64,000 nucleotides of DNA from CAMFLJ01 sp965279255 (GTDB taxonomy: Bacteria > Actinomycetota > Acidimicrobiia > Acidimicrobiales > Acidimicrobilacustridaceae), in the NCBI GenBank assembly GCA_965279255.1, contig OZ257146.1, positions 1,612,001 to 1,676,000 of the forward strand, in the 5' to 3' direction. Positions 34,906 through 43,428 of the stretch are shown piece after piece. A program made the position numbers and the translations under genes. How positions within the stretch are numbered: the first letter of the stretch is position 1; the number at the start of each line of letters is the position of its first letter. The notes beneath the pieces are model-generated. The model saw only the letters and a list, made by a program, of their open reading frames with translations. It was not told where the DNA came from and ran no database searches.

Positions 34906-35301
34906 TCAGGGGGCCGGGGACGCTCGACCTCGATGCGCGTCGACCGCTGCAACGATCCGCCCGGCGGCCTCCTCCGGGTCCTCGTGCTCCCAGACCCGCA
35001 CTACGAGCCAGCCTGCAGCCTCCAGGCGCTCATCGGTATCGCGGTCTCTCCGGACGTTGGCGGCGAGCTTCTCCGCCCACCACTCGGCATTCGACTTCGG
35101 GGCCGTGGCGTGGATCGGGCAGCCGTGCCAGAAGCAGCCGTCGACGAACACTGCGACCTTTGCCCGGGTGAAGACGAGGTCGGCCCGCCGTCTCGAGCCA
35201 GACAGCGGAGCGAGGTCGACTCGGTAACGGAGGCCGCGCCGCCACACTGCTCTGCGGACTGCCAACTCGGCCTTCGTGTCCCGACGCGCCTGCCGCTCCA
35301 T
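34906..35301 (-). CDS. vsr: Very short patch repair endonuclease Vsr
   Basis: A 131-aa Vsr protein: RRDTKAELAVRRAVWRRGLRYR at the start of the domain, catalytic D and H in RRADLVFTRAKVAVFVDGCF (D near residue 47) and FWHGCPIH, then NAEWWAEKLAANVRRDRDTD and a W-x-V-x-R-V-W-E-H strand. Vsr nicks 5' of T in T-G mismatches that arise when 5-methylcytosine is deaminated, so it repairs the mutagenic side effect of the neighbouring methyltransferase. I took the ATG at 35301; a GTG at 35313 adds four residues. It lies ~50 bp after the dcm stop in the same operon. Confidence 0.9.
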   Translation of the reverse strand: MERQARRDTKAELAVRRAVWRRGLRYRVDLAPLSGSRRRADLVFTRAKVAVFVDGCFWHGCPIHATAPKSNAEWWAEKLAANVRRDRDTDERLEAAGWLVVRVWEHEDPEEAAGRIVAAVDAHRGRASPAP

Positions 35302-35353
35302 CCGTCGCCTCACGACCTCCGACGAGGCCGGCGGGCGCCCGGACTTCAGAGGG

Positions 35354-36637
35354 TCAGGCGACGGAGAGCTCCTCGGCCATGTAGGCGGCGTGCTCCTCGA
35401 CGTCATCGAGGAAACCGTCGACGAAGCGCAGGTTGCCGCGCCGTGCCCGCTCGAGGAAGCCTGCCGCCGCCCTAGCCGACAATTGCTGGGCCGCGGAGAG
35501 ATCGACGACATCGCTCAGGTGACGGTACGGCTCGTGCGTCGGCCACATGGAGACGTTGACCGCCCACACCTTGCCCTTGGCGCCGTAGGCGGCCGTGGGC
35601 CAACGGTCGCCGGCTTTGACCGGCGCTCCGTCGAGGATCGGCTCCCCCGGGTTCTGGAGACGAGAACCCAACCAGGCCGAGACACCGACGGTCACCGCAT
35701 TGCCGGTGAGCTTCCACCGGGTGCCCTTCCTCGCGGCGACCGCCTGCGCTGGCCTGGTCCACCCACGCGGGAATCCCTGCAGCTCATCGGCCTCGTCGAC
35801 GTCCGGCAGCACGATCCGCTGACCGAGCGGGGCATCCCGGTTCCAGATGGCGGGCTGGGAAGGAATCCCGATCGTCGACCCACCCTTGAGCGTCGGGATC
35901 GCATCCTGGGCCCAGCCGAGCCCTCTGAGTCCTTCGGTCCAGTAGAAGCCGAAGACGTCGTCGGCGAAGTGACCGGCCTGGGGCTCGCCTGCATCGTCGG
36001 CGAAGAGCACACGCCGCGGATCGACTGTGCGTGACGCCAGGAAGATGACGCGCTGACGGCGCTGCGGCACGCCCGTGAATCGGGAGTCAACGAGTCGGTA
36101 GGCCCATCGGTAACCGAGCGATTCGAGCTCGCTGGTGAGGTACCGCATGGCGGCCCCGCCATCGAGAACGAGCATGTTCCGGACGTTCTCGAGCAGCAGC
36201 ATCGGCGCTCGCGGTCGCTTGAGGAGACGGAACACCTCACCGACGAGTCCGGATGCCTCACCCTTGATCCCGCTCATCATCCCTGCTTGCGAGAGGTCGG
36301 TGCAGGGGAATCCGGCCGAGACGAGGTCCACCTTCGGCAGCGAACGGAGATCCCTTACATCCTCGACGAGAGAGGCGTCCGAGAATCGCTCGGCCAGCAC
36401 TCGGTGGGCCGGCTCCCACACCTCGCAGAGAAGCTCCGCGTGGCCGCCATGTCGGCTCAGCCCCAGCTCGATCCCCCCGATTCCGGCGAAGAGACCGGCG
36501 ACGGTGAGGCCATCGGAGGAAGTCACGTAGGTCAAACTACATCCATGGAACTCGGCGTCGAGCGGACCACGCTCGACGGCAATCGGATCGAACAGTTGTT
36601 CGTGAGCATAGTCGGGTGTTCGAGGAGCGTGCGTCAT
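35354..36637 (-). CDS. dcm: DNA (cytosine-5) methyltransferase
   Basis: A 427-aa C5-cytosine methyltransferase. SAM motif I is VAGLFAGIGGIELGL, the catalytic Cys is in SAGFPCTDLSQAG (motif IV), motif VI is ENVRN, motif VIII is QRRQRVIF, and motif X lies near GNAVTVGVSAWLG. It would methylate a sequence recognised through its target domain (between motifs VIII and X) and protect it from the operon's nuclease. The methylated sequence cannot be read from the protein. Start: ATG 36637 gives ~45 extra residues before motif I; a GTG near 36527 would give a shorter, more usual N-terminus. It heads the defence operon. Confidence 0.92.
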   Translation of the reverse strand: MTHAPRTPDYAHEQLFDPIAVERGPLDAEFHGCSLTYVTSSDGLTVAGLFAGIGGIELGLSRHGGHAELLCEVWEPAHRVLAERFSDASLVEDVRDLRSLPKVDLVSAGFPCTDLSQAGMMSGIKGEASGLVGEVFRLLKRPRAPMLLLENVRNMLVLDGGAAMRYLTSELESLGYRWAYRLVDSRFTGVPQRRQRVIFLASRTVDPRRVLFADDAGEPQAGHFADDVFGFYWTEGLRGLGWAQDAIPTLKGGSTIGIPSQPAIWNRDAPLGQRIVLPDVDEADELQGFPRGWTRPAQAVAARKGTRWKLTGNAVTVGVSAWLGSRLQNPGEPILDGAPVKAGDRWPTAAYGAKGKVWAVNVSMWPTHEPYRHLSDVVDLSAAQQLSARAAAGFLERARRGNLRFVDGFLDDVEEHAAYMAEELSVA

Positions 36638-36919
36638 TTGGGTACCCCACGGATCGTCGGCTGGAGCCGGTACACGTGGGGTGGACTGCGCGCCTCCACC
36701 CGAGGGCTGCGGCTGGTGAGCCGCTGATCGGGCGGCTCAGATGCCGCCCGATTTCGTAGAGACCATACCGGTCGACGGGGTCGGCTGGCGTGGGTTCGCG
36801 ACGACACGGCCGGTGTGTGGCCAGCGGTCACCACACGACAGGGAAACCGGCCGAGAAGGGTCGAATACCCCCGCTGGAGTGATGCGACCTCGACGAGACA
36901 TCACGGACACCGAACCAGG
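36638..36919. other. Gap between defence operon and HTH gene
   Basis: About 280 bp upstream of dcm and downstream of the HTH gene. It should hold the promoter of the seven-gene operon, but I could not identify convincing -35/-10 boxes. Open frames here are short, overlapping and without ribosome-binding sites, so no gene is called. Confidence 0.4.
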
Positions 36920-37492
36920 TCACCAGCCTCGTCGGTGGTGCTTCCGCAGCCGACCGTCGCGGTTGACCAGGACGTCGTCTCGGCACACTCGACAGATCGC
37001 TCGACCGCTGTACCGCGATGCGGAGAGCGGCTCCGTGTGTGATCCGGTGCAGTAGTCGGGCCGCTCCGAGCTGCGCTGGACTGAGGAGCCGATCCGGCCT
37101 GGTAGCCAGCTGTCCCTCCATGCTCCGGCGACTTCCGCGACGGGCATCCGCTGCTCCTGGAGCCAATGCTCGACATCCTCTCGACGGAAGAAGACACGAC
37201 GGCCGATCTTGGTCACCGTCGGACCTTGCCCATTCGGCCGGAGACCGCGGATCGTGGAGGAGGTGACGCCGAGGAGTTCAGCCAGATCATCGACCGAGAA
37301 GAGGAGCCGTGTGGGGGCCGCTTCCGTTGCGGGGGTGGGTGCCGGCCGGTCGAGGTCTTGGAGTAGAGCGACGAGCTTCTGGACCCCGTCCGAGATGTCG
37401 TGCATCACCGCGTGGAGTCGGGCGAGGCCATCGAGTACTTCGTGTTGCCACCGCTCGTCGTGTCGCCGCTGCTGCCTCGGAGTTGCGTCCAT
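36920..37492 (-). CDS. Excisionase-type HTH protein with C-terminal Cys/His cluster
   Basis: A 190-aa protein. A helical N-terminal part (LARLHAVMHDISDGVQKLVALL) is followed by a MerR/HTH_17-type domain at ~72-125: LLFSVDDLAELLGVTSSTIRGL, then the wing KIGRRVFFRREDVEHWL. The C-terminal tail has Cys and His residues (DYCTGSHTE, AICRVCRDD, RKHHRR) that could form a small zinc knuckle. It starts 45 bp after the relaxase stop and is probably co-transcribed with it. It likely acts as a recombination directionality factor or as a regulator of transfer; which one cannot be told from sequence. Start chosen at ATG 37492. Confidence 0.65.
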   Translation of the reverse strand: MDATPRQQRRHDERWQHEVLDGLARLHAVMHDISDGVQKLVALLQDLDRPAPTPATEAAPTRLLFSVDDLAELLGVTSSTIRGLRPNGQGPTVTKIGRRVFFRREDVEHWLQEQRMPVAEVAGAWRDSWLPGRIGSSVQRSSERPDYCTGSHTEPLSASRYSGRAICRVCRDDVLVNRDGRLRKHHRRGW

Positions 37493-37536
37493 CCGGCAAC
37501 GGTAGGCAGCGCCGCTCCCACCCATGAGGGCCTGGT

Positions 37537-40086
37537 TCAGAGCTCGATCCCGAGGTCCGGGCCGTCTGGGATGTCTCGGGCGGGTGGCGGAGCCTGACGT
37601 CGGTCGAGGCTGTCGGTGATCCATCGCTGGCGTCGCTCGGTGGCCCAGCTCTGGGTGAGGTCTTCGATGGCCTGTTCGAGGTTGTCGGCCTCGACGTAGA
37701 CGGTGTTGCGATGACGGCCGCGGCTGTTGGCGACGTAGGCGAGTTCTCGGCCGCCACCGTCCTCGACGGTGTGGGTGGTGTCGACGGTCGCGCCCTGAGC
37801 GCGATGGACCGTCACTGCGTAGCCGTGAGCCATCTCATCAGCACCCATGCGGCTGATCGGCACCTTGTAGCTGGCTCCGTTGTCGAAGTCGACGTGGACG
37901 TAGCCGCTGCTCTGATCGACCGGCCCGACCACGCCGGTCTGCGAGGTGGGCACATCCTCGGCGAGCCGAGCGAGCGCCACGACTCGATCGCCGGCTCGGT
38001 ATGGCGTGCCGCCGGGGGCGGTGATCTCAGGACCGGTGAGCCAGCCCCGGTCGGTGTAGGCCGTGCGGGCGAGTTGGTTGAGGGCGGCGACGGTGTTGCG
38101 TTTCCAGGCCAGCATGAGCGTGCTGCTGCCGAGGTCGAGATCGGCGAGCCACCCGTCGACGACGGCCCCGTAGAGCTCGGGGCGGTCGGGAGCGGTGACG
38201 ATGCGCTGGTTGCGGTCCATCCAGTGGACGGCATGCTCGACGGTCCCGGAGCGCAGCTCCGCCAGGGCGACGCGTTCGCCGAGGTCGGGTTGGCGGATGT
38301 TCTCGGATAGTTCCCAGAGGCTGGCGTGGTAGCGCTCGGCCAGGGCTCGGAGCCCGCCGCCTGGGCCGACGGCGGAGAGTTGGCGGTCGTCGCCGACCAG
38401 GATCAGCTTCGCTCCTGCGAACCAGGTCTGATCGATGAGGTTGAGCAGGTCACGGTCGTCGGTCATCCCCGCTTCGTCGAGGATCACCACGCTCTTGGAG
38501 TCGAGGGTGATGGTGTCGGTGCGGAGGCGGTGGGCCAGCGAGGCGACGGTGTACGACTCGATGCCGGTGTCCTCTCCGACCGTGCGGGCCGCCTGCCCCG
38601 AGGTGGCGGCGGCGATGACCCGACGGCCGTCGAGCTCGCACGCCTCGCGGACCGCACTCAGAGCGGTGGTCTTGCCGGCACCGGCGACGCCGATGATCAC
38701 ATCCAGGCTCCGCCCGGAGGCACACACCCCCCGGACTGCTCGGCGTTGGGACTCGGTCAGCTCCAGCCCGTTGGCGCGTTCGGTGCGACGCAGCGCGCCG
38801 TCCACGACGGTGGTCGGGATCACCGGAGCGGTGTCGAGCTGATGACGATGCCGGGCCTTCTCGGCGATCGCACGTTCGGTGTCGATCACACACCGAGGCG
38901 CGTACGCCGCATCCCGCCCGGAGACGTTGGGTTCCAGCTCGACTGCCGAGGGATGGAGCAGAACCCGGTCGACCAGATCATCCAGCACACCCGGGTCGAG
39001 ACCGAACAGGTACGGCGCGGCGACCACGACCACATCTCGACGGGAGAACACCTTGTCCGCCGCCAGGCGGCCGTCGGGCTCGAGCAGCCTGCCGGCGAGG
39101 CGGTCCAACGCCATGTCGTCGAGGTTGCCGGTAATGCGCCGGTGTCCTTGCACGTGGACGGTGGCGTTGATCGACCCGATGTCGATGCCTCGGGCGGTCA
39201 GCTCTCGGCGCCACCGCTCGACGAGGTCGTCGACCGGTTCGTGGTTCTTGGCGGTGCGGGTGCGGCGCGCCGCTATGGCCCGCTCTCTGTAGGCCGTCTC
39301 GGCACCGGCACCGAGCGCTGCGTCGATCTGGTCGGAGCGCTTCGAGTGGATGGCCATGGCCTCGTCGGGGATGCCGGCGATGGCCCAGTGGCCGAGACGG
39401 CCGGACCGGCCGCTGTCGGCCTGGATGCCGTATCCGAGCTCCACGGCGACCTGGGCGGACCGGACGCGCCCGAACGCGGTGGCAGCATGCAGGTGCTCAC
39501 GCCACAGCGCGGTGTCGGCGGCTTTCCATCCGCCTCGGTCGTCGAGCATCTCCACCACGTTGGCGATCAGGACATGATCGTGAGGGTTCGGGTCACCGGC
39601 CCGGGAGGTGGCGTGGCGGGTCACCGCGTAAGTCATCCCCGAGGTCGGCGTGCGGGTGGCTGTCCGACCCCGGCGGCCGCCCTGCTCTCGGGTGACCTGC
39701 TCCAGGTACTCGAGAGTGCCGGCGGTCTCGGCGTCGAGGATGGCGTGCATGTCCTCCACCCGGCCGATGACCCCGAGCTCGGCCACCGACTTGTGCGCCG
39801 ACACCACCAGCTCCAGTCCCGGGCGCTTCGTCGTCGCCAGCCGGAGCCCGGTCAGGGGGTCCCGGGCGCCACCGGGACCGAACAGGTCCTCGTACTGCTC
39901 CGGGGTGACGTGACCGTCGAGCCCGAGCCGGGTCGCTCCCCCACCACCCCATACCAGCGGGGTCTCGCCCTTCGACGAGTAGTAGCTCTGCGCCGCCCTC
40001 GGGTGGTCGTCGGAGCGGTCCATCACCGTCGAGCGGTGATACGCCACCGACTCGACACCCATCATCCGCATCCACGCCACGCCCAC
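37537..40086 (-). CDS. MobF-family conjugative relaxase/helicase (TrwC/TraI-like), element 1
   Basis: An 849-aa two-domain protein. The N-terminal relaxase has candidate catalytic tyrosines in SYYSSKGETP (Y35/Y36) and the three-His metal site in RHATSRAGDPNPHDHVLIAN (H158, H169, H171). The C-terminal superfamily-1 helicase has Walker A IGVAGAGKTTAL near residue 465, DEAG in VVILDEAGMTDD, and AVTVHRAQGATVD (motif VI). It would nick at oriT and unwind the transferred strand. Its likely oriT is the repeat-bearing leader just upstream (40.1-40.3 kb). Several in-frame starts exist (40086, 40071, 40065); the first is used here. Confidence 0.85.
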   Translation of the reverse strand: MGVAWMRMMGVESVAYHRSTVMDRSDDHPRAAQSYYSSKGETPLVWGGGGATRLGLDGHVTPEQYEDLFGPGGARDPLTGLRLATTKRPGLELVVSAHKSVAELGVIGRVEDMHAILDAETAGTLEYLEQVTREQGGRRGRTATRTPTSGMTYAVTRHATSRAGDPNPHDHVLIANVVEMLDDRGGWKAADTALWREHLHAATAFGRVRSAQVAVELGYGIQADSGRSGRLGHWAIAGIPDEAMAIHSKRSDQIDAALGAGAETAYRERAIAARRTRTAKNHEPVDDLVERWRRELTARGIDIGSINATVHVQGHRRITGNLDDMALDRLAGRLLEPDGRLAADKVFSRRDVVVVAAPYLFGLDPGVLDDLVDRVLLHPSAVELEPNVSGRDAAYAPRCVIDTERAIAEKARHRHQLDTAPVIPTTVVDGALRRTERANGLELTESQRRAVRGVCASGRSLDVIIGVAGAGKTTALSAVREACELDGRRVIAAATSGQAARTVGEDTGIESYTVASLAHRLRTDTITLDSKSVVILDEAGMTDDRDLLNLIDQTWFAGAKLILVGDDRQLSAVGPGGGLRALAERYHASLWELSENIRQPDLGERVALAELRSGTVEHAVHWMDRNQRIVTAPDRPELYGAVVDGWLADLDLGSSTLMLAWKRNTVAALNQLARTAYTDRGWLTGPEITAPGGTPYRAGDRVVALARLAEDVPTSQTGVVGPVDQSSGYVHVDFDNGASYKVPISRMGADEMAHGYAVTVHRAQGATVDTTHTVEDGGGRELAYVANSRGRHRNTVYVEADNLEQAIEDLTQSWATERRQRWITDSLDRRQAPPPARDIPDGPDLGIEL

Positions 40087-40241
40087 CCCCCGCCTCGAGA
40101 TCGACGAGACGATGGCGATAGACGGTCCCGTAGGCAGTCCCGAACGCGGTCTCGGCGAGATCCCACATCAACGGAGACTCACCCAGACCAAACCCGCTCA
40201 GTAGCCACGCTCTCCAGAGGCGGCGATGCTGTGACCAGGGG

Positions 40242-40277
40242 ACGGGACCGAAACCGGGACCAGATCCGGGACTGCAC
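40242..40277 (+). repeat. Tandem 12-bp iteron-like repeats, element 1 left array
   Basis: Three consecutive 12-bp units: ACGGGACCGAAA, CCGGGACCAGAT, CCGGGACTGCAC. The array is preceded by TGACCAGG and lies between the relaxase start and the small membrane gene. The same family recurs at 41060-41107 and in element 2, which argues for a shared binding site (oriT, relaxosome or recombinase accessory site). Confidence 0.7.
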
Positions 40278-40339
40278 CGATCGGTCGACGTCGACGCGAG
40301 ACCATGGTGTCGCGAGGAGACCGGCGGAGGTCCAAGGCG

Positions 40340-40783
40340 ATGGCAGATCAGATGAAGGATCGGTACCCGATGGCGCCGGCTCGGCCAATGCTGGCCCGCA
40401 GCTGGCTGCCCTGGGTGACCTCGGCGGTCGTGGTCACGATGGGGCAGATCGTCATGTGGCACGGGTGGAACGCATCGGGCACGTGGATCCCGGCGACGGG
40501 GTGGTCGGCGTTCTGGGCGTACACGCTCTTTGCCGCGTTCTCGGCGGCGCCGGTCGTGCTCGCCCTGTTCATCCTCCGCTACTGGGCCAGCTTTGCGTTC
40601 GTGCTCGTGCTGCTCTTCGCCTACTCGGCGATCGCGGCCGTGGGCTTCTCGACGACGTCGTCGTCGACGGCAGGCATCGGATGGATCGGTCCGGCCATGT
40701 ACGGGCTCCCGCTGGTGGGGATCGTGTGCCTGGTCGAGAACGTGGCATCGTCGCTGTGGCGCACGCTGGCCCGCGGCCGCTGA
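40340..40783 (+). CDS. Small polytopic membrane protein (147 aa)
   Basis: Four hydrophobic segments are visible: WLPWVTSAVVVTMGQIVM, a stretch around YTLFAAFSAAPVVLALFIL, FAFVLVLLFAYSAIAAVGF and MYGLPLVGIVCLVENV. No family recognised. The ATG at 40340 has AAGG upstream. It sits between the two 12-bp repeat arrays of element 1, divergent from the relaxase gene. Position suggests entry exclusion or a transfer helper role, which is inference. Element 2 has no counterpart. Confidence 0.6.
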   Translation: MADQMKDRYPMAPARPMLARSWLPWVTSAVVVTMGQIVMWHGWNASGTWIPATGWSAFWAYTLFAAFSAAPVVLALFILRYWASFAFVLVLLFAYSAIAAVGFSTTSSSTAGIGWIGPAMYGLPLVGIVCLVENVASSLWRTLARGR

Positions 40784-40831
40784 CCCACCCACCCGTGCCG
40801 GTTCGACCGGCGCCGGGCTGAGCGCCACGGG

Positions 40832-40848
40832 GCAACCCGAAGGGTTGC
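40832..40848. terminator. Hairpin after the small membrane gene
   Basis: Stem GCAACCC / GGGTTGC with a GAA loop, followed by AATCGTGTCTT. Could terminate the membrane-gene transcript; the T-tract is weak. Confidence 0.45.
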
Positions 40849-41059
40849 AATCGTGTCTTGCTGGTTCTGTGGTCTTTTCCGGGACCGAGCCGAGTGGAGG
40901 GAGGGCTCCCCTGGGAGAGGTACGCGGGTCCTGGTGGACGGAGGACGGCTTCGGGTGAGGTGGGCCTCCGGGCTGAGCTGCTCGACGGCAGGGGTGGGGC
41001 CCGTGGGTCGCTGTGGTGCTCGTCGGCGCTTGGACACCTCATTCGGAGAGGTTCCTCGA

Positions 41060-41107
41060 TGGGGACTGGATCCGGGACCGAAGCCGGGACCGCAGTTCGG
41101 GATCGTC
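41060..41107 (+). repeat. Tandem 12-bp iteron-like repeats, element 1 right array
   Basis: Four consecutive 12-bp units: TGGGGACTGGAT, CCGGGACCGAAG, CCGGGACCGCAG, TTCGGGATCGTC. The array ends six bases before the start of the 49-aa ORF and ~190 bp before the recombinase. Consensus with the other arrays is CCGGGACCGNAN. Confidence 0.75.
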
Positions 41108-41112
41108 CTCAC

Positions 41113-41262
41113 ATGTCGACCAGCTCCTCGCCACCCGTGATCGAGTTCGTCCCCGCCGGCGACCCTCCGAAGGTCGGTCCCGGCGCTGCTGTCGTGCTGC
41201 TGCGGATCCTTCGCGCCGAGCACGAGCGGATCGCCGGCCAGCAGCGACGAGAGGCCGCGTGA
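41113..41262 (+). CDS. 49-aa accessory ORF upstream of recombinase 1
   Basis: Begins MSTSSSPPVIEFVPAGDPP and continues GPGAAVVLLRILRAEHERIAG: a short Pro-rich start and one helix. It resembles the 58-aa ORF before recombinase 2 in layout (short acidic/Pro start, G-A-A then a Leu/Arg helix), so it is probably a conserved partner or leader of the recombinase. It begins right after the 12-bp array and ends 31 bp before the recombinase. Too short for family assignment. Confidence 0.55.
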   Translation: MSTSSSPPVIEFVPAGDPPKVGPGAAVVLLRILRAEHERIAGQQRREAA

Positions 41263-41293
41263 TGTCGTACCCCTTGCGTAGCCTCGGCCAGCG

Positions 41294-43147
41294 ATGAAGC
41301 GATTCGCGTTCTACGGCAGGGTCTCGACCGAGGACCAGCAAGATCCCGAGAGCTCGAAGGCCTGGCAGCTCTCACGAGCGACCCAGCTCATCGGGTCGAC
41401 CGGCGAGGTCGTGACCGAGTACTTCGACATAGGCCAGTCTCGATCGTTGCCATGGAAGCGTCGCCCCGAGGCGGCTCGGCTGCTCGGCGACCTGAAGCAT
41501 CCCGACAGATGTTTCGACGCTGTCGTGATCGGCGAACCAGCTCGAGCGTTCTACGGCAACCAGTTCGGGCTCACGTTCCCGGTGCTCACCCACTACGGCG
41601 TCGAGCTGTGGGTGCCCGAGGTCGGCGGCGCAGTCGACCCCGGCTCCGACGCCCACGACATGGTGATGGCCCTCTACGGCGGCATGTCCAAGGGCGAGCG
41701 CACTCGCATCAAGATCCGGGTCCGATCCGCAATGGCCAGCCAAGCGGCCGAGGGCCGCTTCCTCGGCGGTCGCCCTCCCTACGGCTATCGCCTCGCCGAC
41801 GGGGGTCTCCACCCCAACCCGGGCAAGGCGGCCAACGGCCAGCGCCTCCACTACCTCGAGCCCGACCCCGCCACTGCGCCGATCGTCGAACGGATCTTCA
41901 CCGAGTACCTCCACGACACCGGCCTCTACGCCATCGCCGAAGGGCTCACCCGCGACGGCGTGCCCTGCCCGAGCGCCGCCGACCCCAAGCGCAACTCACA
42001 TCGCTCCGGCATCGCCTGGTCGAAGAGCGCGGTGCGAGCGATCCTCCGCAACCCTCGCTACACCGGGCGCCAGGTCTGGAACCGACAACGCCGCGACGAG
42101 ACCCTCATCGACGTCGAGGACGTCGCCCTCGGCCACGAGACCAAGCTCCGCTGGAACGCATCCGACGAGTGGATCTGGTCGACCGACCTCAGCCACAAGC
42201 CGATCATCGACCCCGAGGTCTTCGCACGGGCCCAGCAACTGGCCGGCGCCGGGTCGCAGCGGGCCGCTCGTCGGGTCAGCCGTCGCAAGAACACCTACCT
42301 GCTGCGAGGCTTGATCCGCTGTGGCGCATGCGGTGGCCGGATGCAGGGCAGCTGGAACCACGACCGGGCCAACTACCGGTGCCGGGTGCCCGCCGAGTAC
42401 GCCCTCGCCAACAAGGTCGACCACCCCGCCACGATCTACCTCCGCGAGGACCAGGTCGTGCCCGCCCTCGACGAGTGGATCGCCAGCGTCTTCGACCCGG
42501 CCAACCTCGACGCCACCGTCGCTGCGCTGAACGAGGCCCAGGGGCCGACCGAGGCCGATGACGCCCGAGCCGAGGCCGCCCGGCGGGCTCTCGACGACGC
42601 CAACGAGAAGATCGACCGCCTCGTCGCCGCCATCGAGCAGGGCTCCCCCGCCGACACCCTCGGGCCTCGGATCCAACAGCTGCGAGCCGCGAAGATCGCC
42701 GCCGAGCGGGAGCTCGCCGCTGCCCAGCCGCAAAGCGTCCTCGACGACTCCGACATCCGAGCGCTCGTCGATGCGGTAGGCCCCATCGGTGACGTGCTGG
42801 CCGGCGCCGACCCTGACGCCAAGGCCCGGCTCTACAACGAATTGGGTCTTGAGCTGGTCTTTGACGCGACGAAGCGCCTCGTACGAGTCGAGGCGCTTCC
42901 GGTGTGCATTAGATCGTGTCGGAGGGGCGTACCACCCTCGGAGTACATGCACGTCCGCCTTCCATCCATGCGCTGTTGGCCCTCGATCCCGAATTCTCAG
43001 CTGCAGCACCAGACCGATCGGAACTGCGCTAACGGTGACTCACGTTGGCAACGCGCCCGGTCAAACGCTCTACCGGGCTCAGCTGCACATGGGCTATACC
43101 TGCCTGCGACGACCCGCCCTTGCAGGACGCTGGCCTGGTCGTGTTGA
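41294..43147 (+). CDS. Large serine recombinase, element 1
   Basis: A resolvase-type N-terminal domain holds catalytic Ser11 in FYGRVSTEDQQDPE. Next comes a recombinase domain (GRFLGGRPPYGYRLAD, WSKSAVRAILRNPRYTGR), a zinc ribbon (IRCGACGGRMQGSW, YRCRVPAEY) and a coiled coil (residues ~410-480). The last homology with recombinase 2 is GLELVFDATKRLVRVE near residue 535. After that the frame crosses the repeat at 42916 and runs on to 43147, adding ~75 residues of unconserved sequence. Relative to recombinase 2 the reading frame is shifted one base just before the repeat, so this tail is probably not native. It should integrate and excise element 1. Confidence 0.85.
   Translation: MKRFAFYGRVSTEDQQDPESSKAWQLSRATQLIGSTGEVVTEYFDIGQSRSLPWKRRPEAARLLGDLKHPDRCFDAVVIGEPARAFYGNQFGLTFPVLTHYGVELWVPEVGGAVDPGSDAHDMVMALYGGMSKGERTRIKIRVRSAMASQAAEGRFLGGRPPYGYRLADGGLHPNPGKAANGQRLHYLEPDPATAPIVERIFTEYLHDTGLYAIAEGLTRDGVPCPSAADPKRNSHRSGIAWSKSAVRAILRNPRYTGRQVWNRQRRDETLIDVEDVALGHETKLRWNASDEWIWSTDLSHKPIIDPEVFARAQQLAGAGSQRAARRVSRRKNTYLLRGLIRCGACGGRMQGSWNHDRANYRCRVPAEYALANKVDHPATIYLREDQVVPALDEWIASVFDPANLDATVAALNEAQGPTEADDARAEAARRALDDANEKIDRLVAAIEQGSPADTLGPRIQQLRAAKIAAERELAAAQPQSVLDDSDIRALVDAVGPIGDVLAGADPDAKARLYNELGLELVFDATKRLVRVEALPVCIRSCRRGVPPSEYMHVRLPSMRCWPSIPNSQLQHQTDRNCANGDSRWQRARSNALPGSAAHGLYLPATTRPCRTLAWSC
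42916..42930. repeat. Putative internal att junction between elements 1 and 2
   Basis: GTGTCGGAGGGGCGT, same 15 bases as 27996-28010, and CGTGTCGGAGGGG shared with 59833-59845. It lies inside the 3' part of the recombinase 1 frame. A partial inverted repeat (GAGGG...CCCTC) spans it, as expected of a recombinase site. Confidence 0.6.
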
Positions 43148-43428
43148 CAAGATGTTGGCAGGACTGATGCACCGTCCTGGGACCAGACGAAGGCGGAGCG
43201 TGGCCGGTGGCCGAGCGATTCGAATAGTGTCCGCAACGAGCGGAGCGCCCCGTCTGTGGGGCGTATCGGTGTGCGTTCCGTAGGCATGCCTCCGTCTACG
43301 TTTCCAAGTTCAAGGATTACGCGCGCGAGCGCACCTTGCTCGCATTCCAGGCCCGCAAGTGGCCAGCAAGAATCCATCTCAACTGGATACAGAAATGCTG
43401 CCCATCCCACTGGTCTGCCTGTATGCCG

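Larger units (their letters stand above)
27996..42930. mobile_element. Element 1: mobilisable element with serine recombinase, MobF relaxase and defence cargo
   Basis: Bounded by a 15-bp direct repeat GTGTCGGAGGGGCGT at 27996 and 42916. Contents from left: hamB, hamA, three nuclease-like genes, vsr, dcm, an HTH gene and a relaxase, all minus strand. Then come 12-bp repeats, a small membrane gene, more repeats, a 49-aa ORF and a serine recombinase on the plus strand. Codon use and GC of the cargo (28.3-34.9 kb) are less extreme than in the flanking chromosome, supporting transfer. No coupling protein or type IV secretion gene is seen, so it would be an integrative mobilisable element. The 258 bp between the left repeat and hamB hold nothing recognisable. 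Confidence 0.65.

Noticed and set aside
28268..36637. DISARM or BREX interpretation of the methyltransferase-helicase island
   Set aside because: The DrmA/DrmB (DUF1998) and PLD proteins of DISARM and the PglZ/BrxL proteins of BREX are absent.
38326..40821. 831-codon plus-strand frame over the element 1 relaxase
   Set aside because: Shadow frame without ribosome-binding site or motifs. Only the small membrane ORF (another frame, 40340-40783) is supported.
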